A stretch of 64,000 nucleotides of DNA from contig KV454011.1 in assembly GCA_001661245.1 (NCBI GenBank), forward strand, positions 734,348-798,347. The letters run 5' to 3'. The DNA comes from Pachysolen tannophilus NRRL Y-2460. Its lineage: Eukaryota; Ascomycota; Pichiomycetes; Alaninales; Pachysolenaceae. The notes beneath the pieces are model-generated. The model saw only the letters and a list, made by a program, of their open reading frames with translations. It did no database searches and was not told the DNA's origin. This document shows, piece by piece, positions 39,942 through 49,605 of this stretch; the stretch's first letter is position 1; each line of letters begins with the position of its first letter. The position numbers and the translations under genes are program-made.

Positions 39942-40394
39942 TTTATAATGATTAGATTAGATATGTATAATATTAGATTTAGTTTTTTTTTTTTTTCTCT
40001 TCATTCTTCTTCTTTTTGAATTTTATAGCATAGTTTATTTAGATTAATATTCATATATATATATTTATTTATCACACTGAAATCGTATCGCTTTCATGGG
40101 AGCATTTTTTTTTTTTTTTTTTTCATTAAAAAAGAAAAAAAAATATTTAAAAAACCTCAATAAAAGAGACTAAAAGACTTGAAAATGAGAATTATAACTT
40201 TATTTTTGACACCGTCAAGTGATGGAGACAAAAAAGAAGAAAAAAAAATTTAAAAAAAATTAAAAAAAAAAAAAATTCTTGATTTTGAAATTAATTTAAT
40301 CAACCACACATTTTGATATTTTGTTTCTCCTTTTACTTATCCCCTTTCTGGAGTCAAGTAGTCAAATCAAGCAAAAGTAATCCAAAAGTAATCC

Positions 40395-40425
<31 letters not shown>

Positions 40426-40457
40426 CGTTTGATTTATCCATTCATTCATTCAATTAT
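39942..40457. other. Convergent intergenic region, A/T tracts
   Basis: 516 bases between convergent genes, rich in homopolymer runs (T at 39980-39996 and 40106-40122, A at 40395-40422). No gene seen. Confidence 0.5.
40395..40422. repeat. Poly(A) tract
   Basis: Uninterrupted run of 28 A downstream of GLC8. Confidence 0.9.
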
Positions 40458-41162
40458 TTATTCTTCTTCTTCATCACTGACTTGAATAGGTTGTTTCAAG
40501 ACGTTTCCTTTCAAATGATAATGCTCTTTTCTCATTTGCTCAAACTTTTTATGTCTTTCTTCAGCTGACAACTTAGGTTGTTCTTCATCTGCTTCTTCAT
40601 CCTCTTTATAATTTGGATCTTTAATGATTGTACCACCACTTAACGATTCTTCTTCTTCATCAACCGGCTCTACTTCAGGCTCACCTAACTTGAAATCATC
40701 CAAATCATCTTCTTCGTTATCATTTCTATAATAATCATTATTAGGATCAACACCACCTTCATAAGGAGTCTTTGGTTCATCTATCTTCATAGTGGCGCAT
40801 TTTTCTTGTTCGGTTAAATACAAATTAACTTCATCCCATTTCAAATGTTCACCTTCTTTCAAACCATTCTGATCCGAATCATTAGTATTATTTTCCTTTT
40901 GTTTCAGTTTTTGTTCTGCAATTTTTTGTCTTATCCTATCTCCAGCAGTTAGTATTTCACCCTCACCATCTTTATTCGTATCAGCACCTGCAGCAAGAGC
41001 ATGAAGTTTCGCATTCAACCTTGTATTTTCTAAAACTTTTTGCCTATCCAAATGCTTTGTTATATCTATTCTCTGCTGTTCATATGTACCTTCTGGTGGA
41101 GCATTTCTTAAAATACCCTTTGGAGTAGGTTGATGTTGTACTGAATTGCTTTCCGACATCAT
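40458..41162 (-). CDS. GLC8: Protein phosphatase 1 regulator, inhibitor-2 family (Glc8)
   Basis: 234 residues, acidic and intrinsically disordered. Glc8/inhibitor-2 binds and activates PP1 (Glc7). The N-terminal KGILRNAPP is the KGILK PP1-binding motif. The central LKWDEVNLYLTEQEK matches the KWdE helix, and IDEPKTPYEGGV contains the regulatory Thr in a PxTP context (Pho85/GSK-type site) of the family. A C-terminal HYHLKGNVLK resembles the HYNE helix motif region. Two ATGs (41162, 41159) open the frame. Confidence 0.88.
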   Translation of the reverse strand: MMSESNSVQHQPTPKGILRNAPPEGTYEQQRIDITKHLDRQKVLENTRLNAKLHALAAGADTNKDGEGEILTAGDRIRQKIAEQKLKQKENNTNDSDQNGLKEGEHLKWDEVNLYLTEQEKCATMKIDEPKTPYEGGVDPNNDYYRNDNEEDDLDDFKLGEPEVEPVDEEEESLSGGTIIKDPNYKEDEEADEEQPKLSAEERHKKFEQMRKEHYHLKGNVLKQPIQVSDEEEE

Positions 41163-41741
41163 GAATAAATAAATTAAACTTGAATATTCTATTTCAAAGT
41201 AAAAGTAAAAAAAAAAAATAAAAATTAAAATGGGAAAATAGAAATTAAAAAAACTATTATATTGATTATAACTAATGATATAAACTTTTTGATCAATAAT
41301 TCAGAAACTAATAATTATATCAATAAATATATATTTATTATATAATTTATATATGCAGAACAAGATAGAAAAGAAGAACCACTATTAAGAACTCATTTAA
41401 AAATGAAGTTTAAATTGTATTTTGTTTTCCTAATTGGGAATCGTAATTTACACTTACTTAAAACGGAAATGTGCTATTTTAGGTAATAGTCTTTACTTTA
41501 ATAACGTAATGATTAAATAAATAAATAAATGAATGAATGAATGAATGAATGCATATATTGTAAAATAACCACATAAAGAGAATAAGGATAATCAATGGGT
41601 TTTGTTGGTTAATGGTATTCAAATATCTGATTTAAAAGCTTTTTGCTTTTCTATTAGACAGTACAAACAAGTAGTGATATTTTCGAAAATAAAAGTAAAA
41701 AAAAAAAAAATAAAGATAAAAAAAAAAAAAAAAAAAAGATA
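41163..41741. other. GLC8 promoter up to the second gap
   Basis: 579 bases with AAAT and GAAT tetranucleotide repeats at about 41515-41550 and A-rich tracts at the gap edge. No gene seen. Confidence 0.5.
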
Positions 41742-42488
41742 NNNNNNNNNNNNNNNNNNNNNNNNNNNNNNNNNNNNNNNNNNNNNNNNNNNNNNNNNNN
41801 NNNNNNNNNNNNNNNNNNNNNNNNNNNNNNNNNNNNNNNNNNNNNNNNNNNNNNNNNNNNNNNNNNNNNNNNNNNNNNNNNNNNNNNNNNNNNNNNNNNN
41901 NNNNNNNNNNNNNNNNNNNNNNNNNNNNNNNNNNNNNNNNNNNNNNNNNNNNNNNNNNNNNNNNNNNNNNNNNNNNNNNNNNNNNNNNNNNNNNNNNNNN
42001 NNNNNNNNNNNNNNNNNNNNNNNNNNNNNNNNNNNNNNNNNNNNNNNNNNNNNNNNNNNNNNNNNNNNNNNNNNNNNNNNNNNNNNNNNNNNNNNNNNNN
42101 NNNNNNNNNNNNNNNNNNNNNNNNNNNNNNNNNNNNNNNNNNNNNNNNNNNNNNNNNNNNNNNNNNNNNNNNNNNNNNNNNNNNNNNNNNNNNNNNNNNN
42201 NNNNNNNNNNNNNNNNNNNNNNNNNNNNNNNNNNNNNNNNNNNNNNNNNNNNNNNNNNNNNNNNNNNNNNNNNNNNNNNNNNNNNNNNNNNNNNNNNNNN
42301 NNNNNNNNNNNNNNNNNNNNNNNNNNNNNNNNNNNNNNNNNNNNNNNNNNNNNNNNNNNNNNNNNNNNNNNNNNNNNNNNNNNNNNNNNNNNNNNNNNNN
42401 NNNNNNNNNNNNNNNNNNNNNNNNNNNNNNNNNNNNNNNNNNNNNNNNNNNNNNNNNNNNNNNNNNNNNNNNNNNNNNNNNNNNNNNN
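41742..42488. other. Assembly gap 2
   Basis: Run of 747 N between nearly identical A-rich sequences: an AATAAAGAT word within poly(A) occurs on both sides. Confidence 0.98.
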
Positions 42489-42600
42489 AATAAAAAAAAA
42501 AAAAATAAAGATGAAAATGAAAATGAAAATAAAAATATAAGTAGAATAATGTCTCTTTTCTGTTTCTGCCAAATGGCTTTCCAAATTTTTTGGTTTCTTA

Positions 42601-43530
42601 TCAATAAATTTTTTTCTTTTCATCCAAAGATAATTCACCAGCACCTGTATTTGTAACAACTAATAAGCCACCTACAATACTCAAAGTCTGGAAGAATTCA
42701 TATTTCAAAAAATCTCTTCTTGGATCTCTATTGCTATAAGTCCAATAATGATTAACAGAAGTATTATAAACTGCCAATAAGAAGACTAATACAATAGCAG
42801 CAAATTTAGTTTTATAACCAACAACGATTGAGATACTAGATGTGAATCCTATGAAAACCACCAAGAATCTCATAAGTGACCAATTTGAATTAAATGCAAA
42901 GCCTGCAAATAATACAATAACCAATACTCTACCAGCCAATAATATATATTTTTTGTTATCCTTTCTTTCAATCATTGGTAAACCTGGCATTAAAAGAGCT
43001 CTCTTATCACGAACTAAACTATCTGCAAAAGCCAACAATAAGCCACCCAATACACTCAAATTTCTTAATAAAAACAGAGAATCAAACCATAATCCATAAA
43101 CAAGACCTTGGAAAAATACAATAAGACATAATGCAATACATGCAACATCAGTCTTCTTTCTCAATATTAACATTGTAGCAGCAGATGACATCACAATAAC
43201 ATTTGTAAATAAAAATACTACAACTAGCCAATACCACATATGCCTGTAGTTCCATAAATAAAAAACTTGATCTTTCCATTGTGTAACTATTCTAGTTGCA
43301 TCCTCATAAAAAGTTGCAACTATAAGAAATCTACCAATTGCAGGAACATAAGGTTTAACTGGTCCAGAATAATTATCAATCGTTGATTCAACCACTTCAG
43401 TAAAATTCTCAAATTTCTCAATGTATGATTTATCTATTACAACCGGACCCAAATGCATTTTATTACTATTGACATTATTGCTGTTATTTTGATTAAAATT
43501 GTAGTTGTTGATTTTTCCACGATATGACAT
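42601..43530 (-). CDS. ERV29: ER-derived vesicle cargo receptor Erv29 (SURF4 family)
   Basis: 309 residues with seven or so membrane segments. Erv29 packs soluble secretory cargo such as pro-alpha-factor and CPY into COPII vesicles. Conserved blocks are GRFLIVATFYEDATRIVTQW, LWNYRHMWYWL, LRNLSVLGGLLLAFADSL, and DFLKYEFFQTLSIVGGLLVV. The C-terminus ends KKKIY, a dilysine-type ER-retrieval signal. The N-terminal 25 residues are Asn-rich. The stop at 42601 lies 112 bases from the gap edge, and the gene is complete. Confidence 0.93.
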   Translation of the reverse strand: MSYRGKINNYNFNQNNSNNVNSNKMHLGPVVIDKSYIEKFENFTEVVESTIDNYSGPVKPYVPAIGRFLIVATFYEDATRIVTQWKDQVFYLWNYRHMWYWLVVVFLFTNVIVMSSAATMLILRKKTDVACIALCLIVFFQGLVYGLWFDSLFLLRNLSVLGGLLLAFADSLVRDKRALLMPGLPMIERKDNKKYILLAGRVLVIVLFAGFAFNSNWSLMRFLVVFIGFTSSISIVVGYKTKFAAIVLVFLLAVYNTSVNHYWTYSNRDPRRDFLKYEFFQTLSIVGGLLVVTNTGAGELSLDEKKKIY

Positions 43531-44580
43531 CTTTTTAAATAAATAGAAAGAAAAAAAGAAAAAAAGAACAAAAAAAAAAAAAAATAAAAGAGGAATTCAA
43601 TTATTAAATATATTTGGATCAACAACCAAACCAATATTCCACCCAAAAATGAAAATATGAAAATATGAAAATATAAAGTTTAATATTTAATTAGAAGTTG
43701 ATGATGATATGTTATGTTGTGTTCACTTCAGAGATCAAGGTTCAAAAAAAATAAGCATAATTGGAGTTTGTGTGCACTACCTCTTCTATTTTAATTAAAA
43801 TTGGGGGTAAATGGAGATAAAATACAAAGTGTTGATTATTTCAGAAAAAAATGAGAAGTTTAATCTCTATAAGTTGTCTTTTTTGCTTCTTGTTAATTAA
43901 GCTAAAGACTTAGCTTTTGCTTTTCTTTTTTTTTTTCTTTCAATTTAGTTAGCTTTTGAGCTAAAGGTTACGAACACCTCTCGCTCTTGGTGGAAAGGGG
44001 GTGTTGGGTGTTGCCAACAGTAATCTTCAAAATCGCCCACTCATGAAAATTCAATTTTTTTATTAAATTAGCTAGAAGAATAAGTCAAGTATCTTATATT
44101 TCTCAAATGAAAAAGGGAAGAAAAAGTAATTCAATAAAGATATTATTGTTAAAAAAAAATATATGGTTCTCTGATAGTGGAAAGAAATTAAGTAATATAG
44201 TTTTTTTTCTTTCTTTACACGTTTTAGTAAACAAAAACTTTCCTTTCAATAAAGAACAACTTACAAAAACCAAATTAAAATATATTTAGCTCATAACTGA
44301 ATTGAAACTATTGAAACTCCATTTCCCCTCATTCAAAAAAAGCCATAAATGAATATACAATTAAATATATTAGATAGAAATTCATATAGCAAGCAATTAT
44401 AAGTAGTGTAAATAGTATCAAATTTATAAATTTTCGATGACGAAAAATGAAATAAAAAAAAAAATTCAATGAAGGAAAAAAAAGAAGAAGAAGAAGAAGG
44501 GTTTTATACTTTACTATAATTGATAATTGATTGAATTGTTAAATATTCAAGAAAACAGAGCTAATAATAATTAAAGGAAA
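43531..44580. other. Intergenic between ERV29 and TIM10
   Basis: 1,050 bases of divergent promoter. Notable words: GCTAAAGACTTAGC-like and AGCTTTTGAGCTAAAGG inverted words near 43900-43970 and a GC-rich patch (GGAAAGGGGGTGTTGGGTG, 43993-44011). The 60-codon frame at 44107-44289 is Lys/Asn-rich and not called. Confidence 0.5.
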
Positions 44581-45052
44581 ATGTCATTTTTAGGTTTTGG
44601 TGGGCAACCACAACTTACTTCGGAACAAAAAATTCAAGGTGCAGAAGCTGAGTTAGATTTAGTTACAAATATGTTTAACAAGTAAGTTTTTTTATATTTT
44701 ATATTTTATTGGCCTTTAATGATTTAATAAAGATTATACTAACTTTAGAATTCTTTTTTTACCTTAGATTGGTTGAAACTTGTCATTCGAAATGTATTGC
44801 CTCAAACAAATATACTGATGGTAATTTGGATAAGACAGAAAGCTTGTGCATTGATAGATGTGTTGCCAAATATTTTGAGACAAATGTCAAAGTTGGTGAA
44901 GTAAGTATAAAATTAAAATTTCTACAATTTATCTGTTTTATTGGTTGATTTATAGATATATATATACTAACTAATTTTCTATTCTTTTTTTTGCTTTATA
45001 GAATATGCAATCGATGGGTAAAAGTGGAGCATTGGGTGGAGTGCCAAAATAA
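44581..45052 (+). CDS. TIM10: Small Tim chaperone Tim10 (two introns)
   Basis: 94 residues. Intermembrane-space chaperone of the Tim9-Tim10 hexamer that escorts carrier proteins to TIM22. Exon 1 44581-44681 ([20 protein letters not shown]), exon 2 44768-44900, exon 3 45002-45052. Introns 44682-44767 (GTAAGT / TTAG) and 44901-45001 (GTAAGT / TATAG with a CTAAC branch). The twin CX3C motifs are CHSKC and CIDRC, with 17 residues between them, and [12 protein letters not shown] follows. All four Cys are intact. S. cerevisiae TIM10 is intron-free as far as I recall. Confidence 0.96.
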
Positions 45053-45302
45053 TAACTACAACTATTATCAATAATAATATAATTAGGTATACAATTTTTA
45101 TTCTATTATATATATATATTTTTTAAACCTTCCGTCTTATTTGTATAGCTTCAGTATATAAAGTGAAAGAAAAAATCTTGTACATGCATGCTAATTATAA
45201 CTAACAATTTTTAATATATTAAAGTAAAAAATATTCAATCTATGTACAAAAAAAAAAATTTCAAATTTAAATTTAAATTACTACAACTACCAAGTCCAAG
45301 TC

Positions 45303-46067
45303 TTAGAATCCCAAAGCTTTTAATACTCTCAATTTTATCCCTTCAAAACTATTCAATTTTGGCCTTACATCCAAATAAAAACTTGCAGCCTGTGGATTAT
45401 TAGGATCTGTTTTACCTCCATAAAAATCAATAACGTAATCCACTTGCTTACCACACCTATCTATTGTCCAATCATGTCTATCAAAAGGTCTTTCATAACC
45501 GAGAAATAACTTCCATCTTGCTCTTGGAGTTAATTTTTTAGAGTCACCTTTAAAACTAGTTAATTTAATACCACCACAATTTTCTGCACCTTGACCTTTT
45601 TCCCATAATTGAATATAAAACCATGCTCTTTCATTTACAGCATTATGAATAGGAACCACTGTTTTCATATCTTTAACATCTGGATTCCATTCTTTACGTT
45701 TCATGGCTTCAAAAAATTGTTTTTGAGAAGGATATATCCAATTTGAATTAGCTCCAGTCCTTGGAATTGAAGAAACTTCTCTTTCCATTGGTAAATCAAC
45801 ATTCGAACTTAAAACTGGATTATCTGTTAATTTTTCCGAAGAACAAGAATCTTGTCCCAGAGTTTCTTTTGGAACTTCAATAGCTTCTGGTTGTCCAGTC
45901 ACAATATGAGGCTTATTACCCATCTGTTGAATCCATTTCTCTCTTGCAGTATGATCAACTGGACATTTATCAGCACTGGCAGCTTCTTCTTCTTCTTGCT
46001 TCTTGAGCCACACTTCTCTAGCAGAATGGTCAACAGGACACTTTGGCTGTTCCTCTTCTTTTGACAT
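45303..46067 (-). CDS. CYC3: Cytochrome c heme lyase (holocytochrome c synthase)
   Basis: 254 residues. Attaches heme to apocytochrome c in the mitochondrial intermembrane space. Two CPV heme-binding motifs lie at Cys10 and Cys35, each in a repeated unit (CPVDHSAREVWL, CPVDHTAREKWI). The catalytic core follows: SIPRTGANSNWIYPSQKQFF, MKRKEWNP, HNAVNERAWFYIQLWE, LGYERPFDRHDWTIDRCG (with the conserved heme-ligand His) and VDYVIDFYGG. It could be CYT2 (for cytochrome c1), but the spacing and core favour a CYC3-type enzyme. The single N at 46116 lies upstream of the ATG, outside the coding sequence. Confidence 0.85.
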   Translation of the reverse strand: MSKEEEQPKCPVDHSAREVWLKKQEEEEAASADKCPVDHTAREKWIQQMGNKPHIVTGQPEAIEVPKETLGQDSCSSEKLTDNPVLSSNVDLPMEREVSSIPRTGANSNWIYPSQKQFFEAMKRKEWNPDVKDMKTVVPIHNAVNERAWFYIQLWEKGQGAENCGGIKLTSFKGDSKKLTPRARWKLFLGYERPFDRHDWTIDRCGKQVDYVIDFYGGKTDPNNPQAASFYLDVRPKLNSFEGIKLRVLKALGF

Positions 46068-46624
46068 GAGCGTTACTTTAAAAGAGAGGAAAGAACGAAA
46101 AAAAGAAAAAAAAAANAAAAAAAACTTAATCTATATCTATTACCAACTACTATTACTATTTACTACTACTATTCCTTTTGATAAAAATTTGTACTTCTTA
46201 AACCAATAATAAAAACTTTAAAAGTAATTCAAATGAAAAAAGTCGATTTTGTTCGTATGTACACTACCAAAAATATATGGAAGACATTTCTGGAATATGT
46301 CCCATTTTTTGGCTTATGTTTAGGTTTAGTACCCACAAATGATTTTGGACCAGATCAGAAATGAAACTAGATCCAAGATAATGAACAGTATATTGTCAAC
46401 TACAGATTATTTTAAAAATCACCAATAAGTAATTCTATTTTTTTATTTTTAAAAAAAGAGAAAAAAATAGAAGCATTAAAGTCGACAATCAATTTATATA
46501 AAAAAAGGGGGATATCCATAACAATTTGTTAAAAAGAAAGAAAAAAAAAAACTGAAAAGTGGGTATTATTCATTAAAGAAAGTTATTCTTTAAATTTCTC
46601 CATTTCCATTACTTTTGTCTTCTC
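46068..46624. other. Intergenic between CYC3 and Ser-rich gene
   Basis: 557 bases including the N at 46116 in an A run. CYC3 promoter plus the 3' end of the Ser-rich gene. No gene seen. Confidence 0.5.
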
Positions 46625-48079
46625 TTAAAATAACCATGACAAACCACGTCTAGCAAGGACTAATGTAGGTGTGGTATTGGTGGTAGAAGACGAGGCCGTT
46701 GCTGACGATGAGTAGATACTACTTGAAGTGGCAGTAATTGAAGTTGATGTTGTAGCTGCTGCGGATGAAGAAGCAGATGTTACCGATGTTGCTGGTGTTG
46801 TTGATGTTGCTGGAGCGGAGACGACTGAGGAAGAGGCCGATGTTGATGAAGTTGGAACTGAGACAACTGATGACAGAGCTGAAGATGAAGCTGAAGATGA
46901 AGCTAATACTGGAGCTGCTGACGAAGCAGACGACAAAGCTGAAGATGAAGCGAATACTGGAGCTGCTAACGAAGCTGATGACAAAGCTGACGACAAAGCT
47001 GATACTGGAGCTGAGGCGTATGATGACAAAGCTGAAGACAAGACTGAGGCTGGAGCTGAGACATATGATGACAAAGCTGAAGATGAAGCTGAGGTAGTAC
47101 CGTTAGTGAAACTGAATGAGGTAGTAACAACCAGGGTATCAGAAGAAGTAGTTGTATCAGCAGCATCTGGGTCAACTGCTGATGAAGCATCAGTAGTAGA
47201 GGCATCAGTAGTAGCAGCGGCATCAGTAGCAGAAGCAGAAGTTGAAGTTGTAGCTGGATCATCACTAGAAGTAGCTGAATCGTCACTAGAAGTTGGATCA
47301 GCTGAAGTTGTACTTTCAGCTAAAGCAGCGGAACTAGAACCTGAAGCAGTGGAAGTAACAGTGACTGTTTCGTATTGGGTAGTAACAAAATCAGTAGATG
47401 CTGAAACAACTGTCACAACCGAACCTGCAGAATCTGTGACGGTAATATCAGTAGTGAAAGGAATTGTACTAGTAACTGCAGTGGTAATGTAAGATGTTAC
47501 ATCGGAATCATCTGAGGAAGCAGCACAGTTGCTTTCAGTAACAGTAACGGTAACAGTTGAAACAGAATCTGAAGTTGTGGTTCCTTCAGCGGCTGAAGTA
47601 GTGGCATCTGCTGAAGTAGTTTCGTCAGCAGCAGAAGTAGTAGCAGCTGCAGTAGCAGAAGAAGAGTCACTTGCTGCTGCATCTGTGGAAGCGGAGTCAT
47701 CAGTGCTAGTTCCCAGAGTACTATCGGTTGAAGTTGGTGTTGCAGAAGTGGAAGAAGCTTCTGCTGAAGTAACAGTAGCAACTTCAGCGGATGAAGTAGT
47801 TGAACCATCAGAAAGAGTAATGTAAACAATATCAGTCGAAGTATATGTTGTAGTTTGGTCTGAAGATGTAGATGAAGAATTGAGAAACTTCGTTGAACCA
47901 GCAGCTACTACTGAAGACGAGTTTGTAAATTCACGACGTTGGATTATGTGATCTTGCAAACCACGAATGTCCAAGTAATCATCTATACCACGGAAAGCAG
48001 CCAAGTTACCTAATGGTAAAGCGACAGTTAATTCGGTGGCTAAAGCCATTAATGATAAAATTGAAATTGATGAACGCAT
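46625..48079 (-). CDS. Secreted Ser/Thr/Ala-rich mucin-like protein with Kex2 sites
   Basis: 484 residues. The N-terminus MRSSISILSLMALATELTVA is a signal peptide. A dibasic site follows at IIQRR-EF (about 47-50). The rest is over half Ser, Thr and Ala with degenerate repeats. The clearest is a block of SALSSYASAP / SALSSASSAAPV units at about residues 335-410. The region STDSAGSVVTVVSASTDFV is Thr/Val-rich, like wall proteins. The last 11 residues are LVLARRGLSWLF: a second dibasic site followed by a hydrophobic hexapeptide. There is no GPI-attachment signal. Heavy O-glycosylation and a wall or secreted location are inferred; function unknown. The intergenic region upstream is 1.5 kb and contains twin TTCGCGCC words. 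Confidence 0.72.
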   Translation of the reverse strand: MRSSISILSLMALATELTVALPLGNLAAFRGIDDYLDIRGLQDHIIQRREFTNSSSVVAAGSTKFLNSSSTSSDQTTTYTSTDIVYITLSDGSTTSSAEVATVTSAEASSTSATPTSTDSTLGTSTDDSASTDAAASDSSSATAAATTSAADETTSADATTSAAEGTTTSDSVSTVTVTVTESNCAASSDDSDVTSYITTAVTSTIPFTTDITVTDSAGSVVTVVSASTDFVTTQYETVTVTSTASGSSSAALAESTTSADPTSSDDSATSSDDPATTSTSASATDAAATTDASTTDASSAVDPDAADTTTSSDTLVVTTSFSFTNGTTSASSSALSSYVSAPASVLSSALSSYASAPVSALSSALSSASLAAPVFASSSALSSASSAAPVLASSSASSSALSSVVSVPTSSTSASSSVVSAPATSTTPATSVTSASSSAAATTSTSITATSSSIYSSSATASSSTTNTTPTLVLARRGLSWLF

Positions 48080-49605
48080 CTTTTATAATTGCCTCTTTAT
48101 TTCTTTCTTTATTTATTTATTGCTAATTTTTCGTATATATCGATTGAACTGAAATTTTCTTAACCTGTTGTCCCTAATAAAAAAAAAATTGTTGTTTTCG
48201 TAAGGAATGACTGTGGAAAATTAAATTAAATATCAATAAGTTACAAATGAGCTAAATTCCTAAGAAGCAAATTATTCAATATAACGAGTGTAATTTCTTT
48301 GGAAAAAAAACAAATTGAAGAAGAAAAAGAGCAAAAAGTTAAATAGATATAAGAAAAGCTTCGAGGAAATAACCTGGTTTTTATTCAATCTTGACTTGGT
48401 TACATGGGCAAGGAAGAACGATATTTAGTTTTTAGGTACAGATGTAAACATTATGCACAATAGTTGATGGTTAAAATAACGTGCGTCGAGATCTAAACTA
48501 AATACAAATATAAACAATACTCCTATTTTCATGCAAGAAATTCGTGTCCTTAGTAGGTGTTCGCGCCCAAAATTCGCGCCTCTCAACAACTATTAACCAC
48601 TAATAATAAAATCAAAATTTTTAGATCAAACGTTCACAAGGCTCAGCAATAAGATGAGGGACAATTCATCTAGGCACACAGTATTGTGGGAATATAAAAC
48701 GCTAACCTTTCTTTTAAATGGTGTTTTTTTTTTTAATTTGTGTTTTTTTATTATTTTTTTTTTCTTCTTGAAAAATTCTTGAAAAATTTCTCTTCTTCTT
48801 TGCAGGGCTTTAGCTACAAAAATAAACATCCTCCGAGATTTCAAATTCGGCTAGAATTTTTTTCTTTTCGTCCCAAACCTAGTCGAATTTCCCTTTTGGG
48901 AATGTTTGCCTAGGAAACAACAAGGTTTCGACAGTTTAATGCATTTTAAAAGTACCCTTTAGGAATAACTAAGCCTTAATCCATTATTTTAATTTTTCAG
49001 GTCATAAAAATATTGAGTTTCTCTTAATAGTGTTGGAACGAATAATTAATACTACTTAAGTTTACTATATGTTCTTTAGTTTTTAAATTCTTTTCAAAAA
49101 TTTTCTTTTTTTTTTATTTTTTATTTTTTTTATTTTTTTTTTGGGTAATATTTAGCTAAGCTTAAGGTTAAAAGAATATAAGCATAACACCATATTTGGA
49201 ACTGTGGATTAAAATGAAACGAACTAACTAACTAAGTACCTACTTATCTATTACCTACGTATTGAAAAATTAATTAAATTTTTTTAACTACCTAATTAGA
49301 ATTTTTAAACATGTTCTGCTTTACCGCAGGTAAATTAAAAAAAATGCATTTTTTTCAACTGGTTCCTCTGACGCAATCAATGACTACATTTTATCCTTCA
49401 GCCTCTGTTAGTTTGTACGTAGAAGCAATTAACGAAATTTCTCGAGAAAAATATCCGTCATAATAAATAAATAAATAATAATCTTCCTTGAACATGTTTT
49501 TAAGTGCTTATTGTTAATTATTAAATACCTTCCAGCATCTTATTAATAAAGTTTCAATATCCTTGTCAAGGAATTATTCGTCAAGGTCATAAATATAATA
49601 GAGAT
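48080..49605. other. Long intergenic region (promoter of Ser-rich gene)
   Basis: 1,526 bases between two minus-strand genes, the largest gene-free stretch outside the gaps. It holds the twin TTCGCGCC sites, several T-rich tracts (48724-48765, 49105-49142) and an AACTAACTAACTAAG word near 49222-49236. A 72-codon frame at 48626-48844 is not supported. The length suits a regulated wall-protein promoter. Confidence 0.5.
48560..48580. promoter_or_regulatory. Twin TTCGCGCC (E2F/SBF-MBF-like) sites
   Basis: Two direct TTCGCGCC words (48560-48567 and 48573-48580; GGCGCGAA on the gene strand) within 21 bases, about 480-500 bases upstream of the Ser-rich protein start. CGCGAA is the core of SBF/MBF and E2F sites, which drive G1/S transcription in yeasts; many cell-wall genes are under it. 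Confidence 0.5.

Noticed and set aside
44107-44289. 60-codon frame between ERV29 and TIM10
   Set aside because: Lys/Asn-rich, no conserved feature.
46728-47492. 254-codon frame antisense to the Ser-rich gene
   Set aside because: An acidic Glu/Val/Ala frame that mirrors the Ser/Thr/Ala repeats on the other strand; composition artefact with no start context or family.
48626-48844. 72-codon frame upstream of the Ser-rich gene
   Set aside because: Lys-rich, low complexity, no family.
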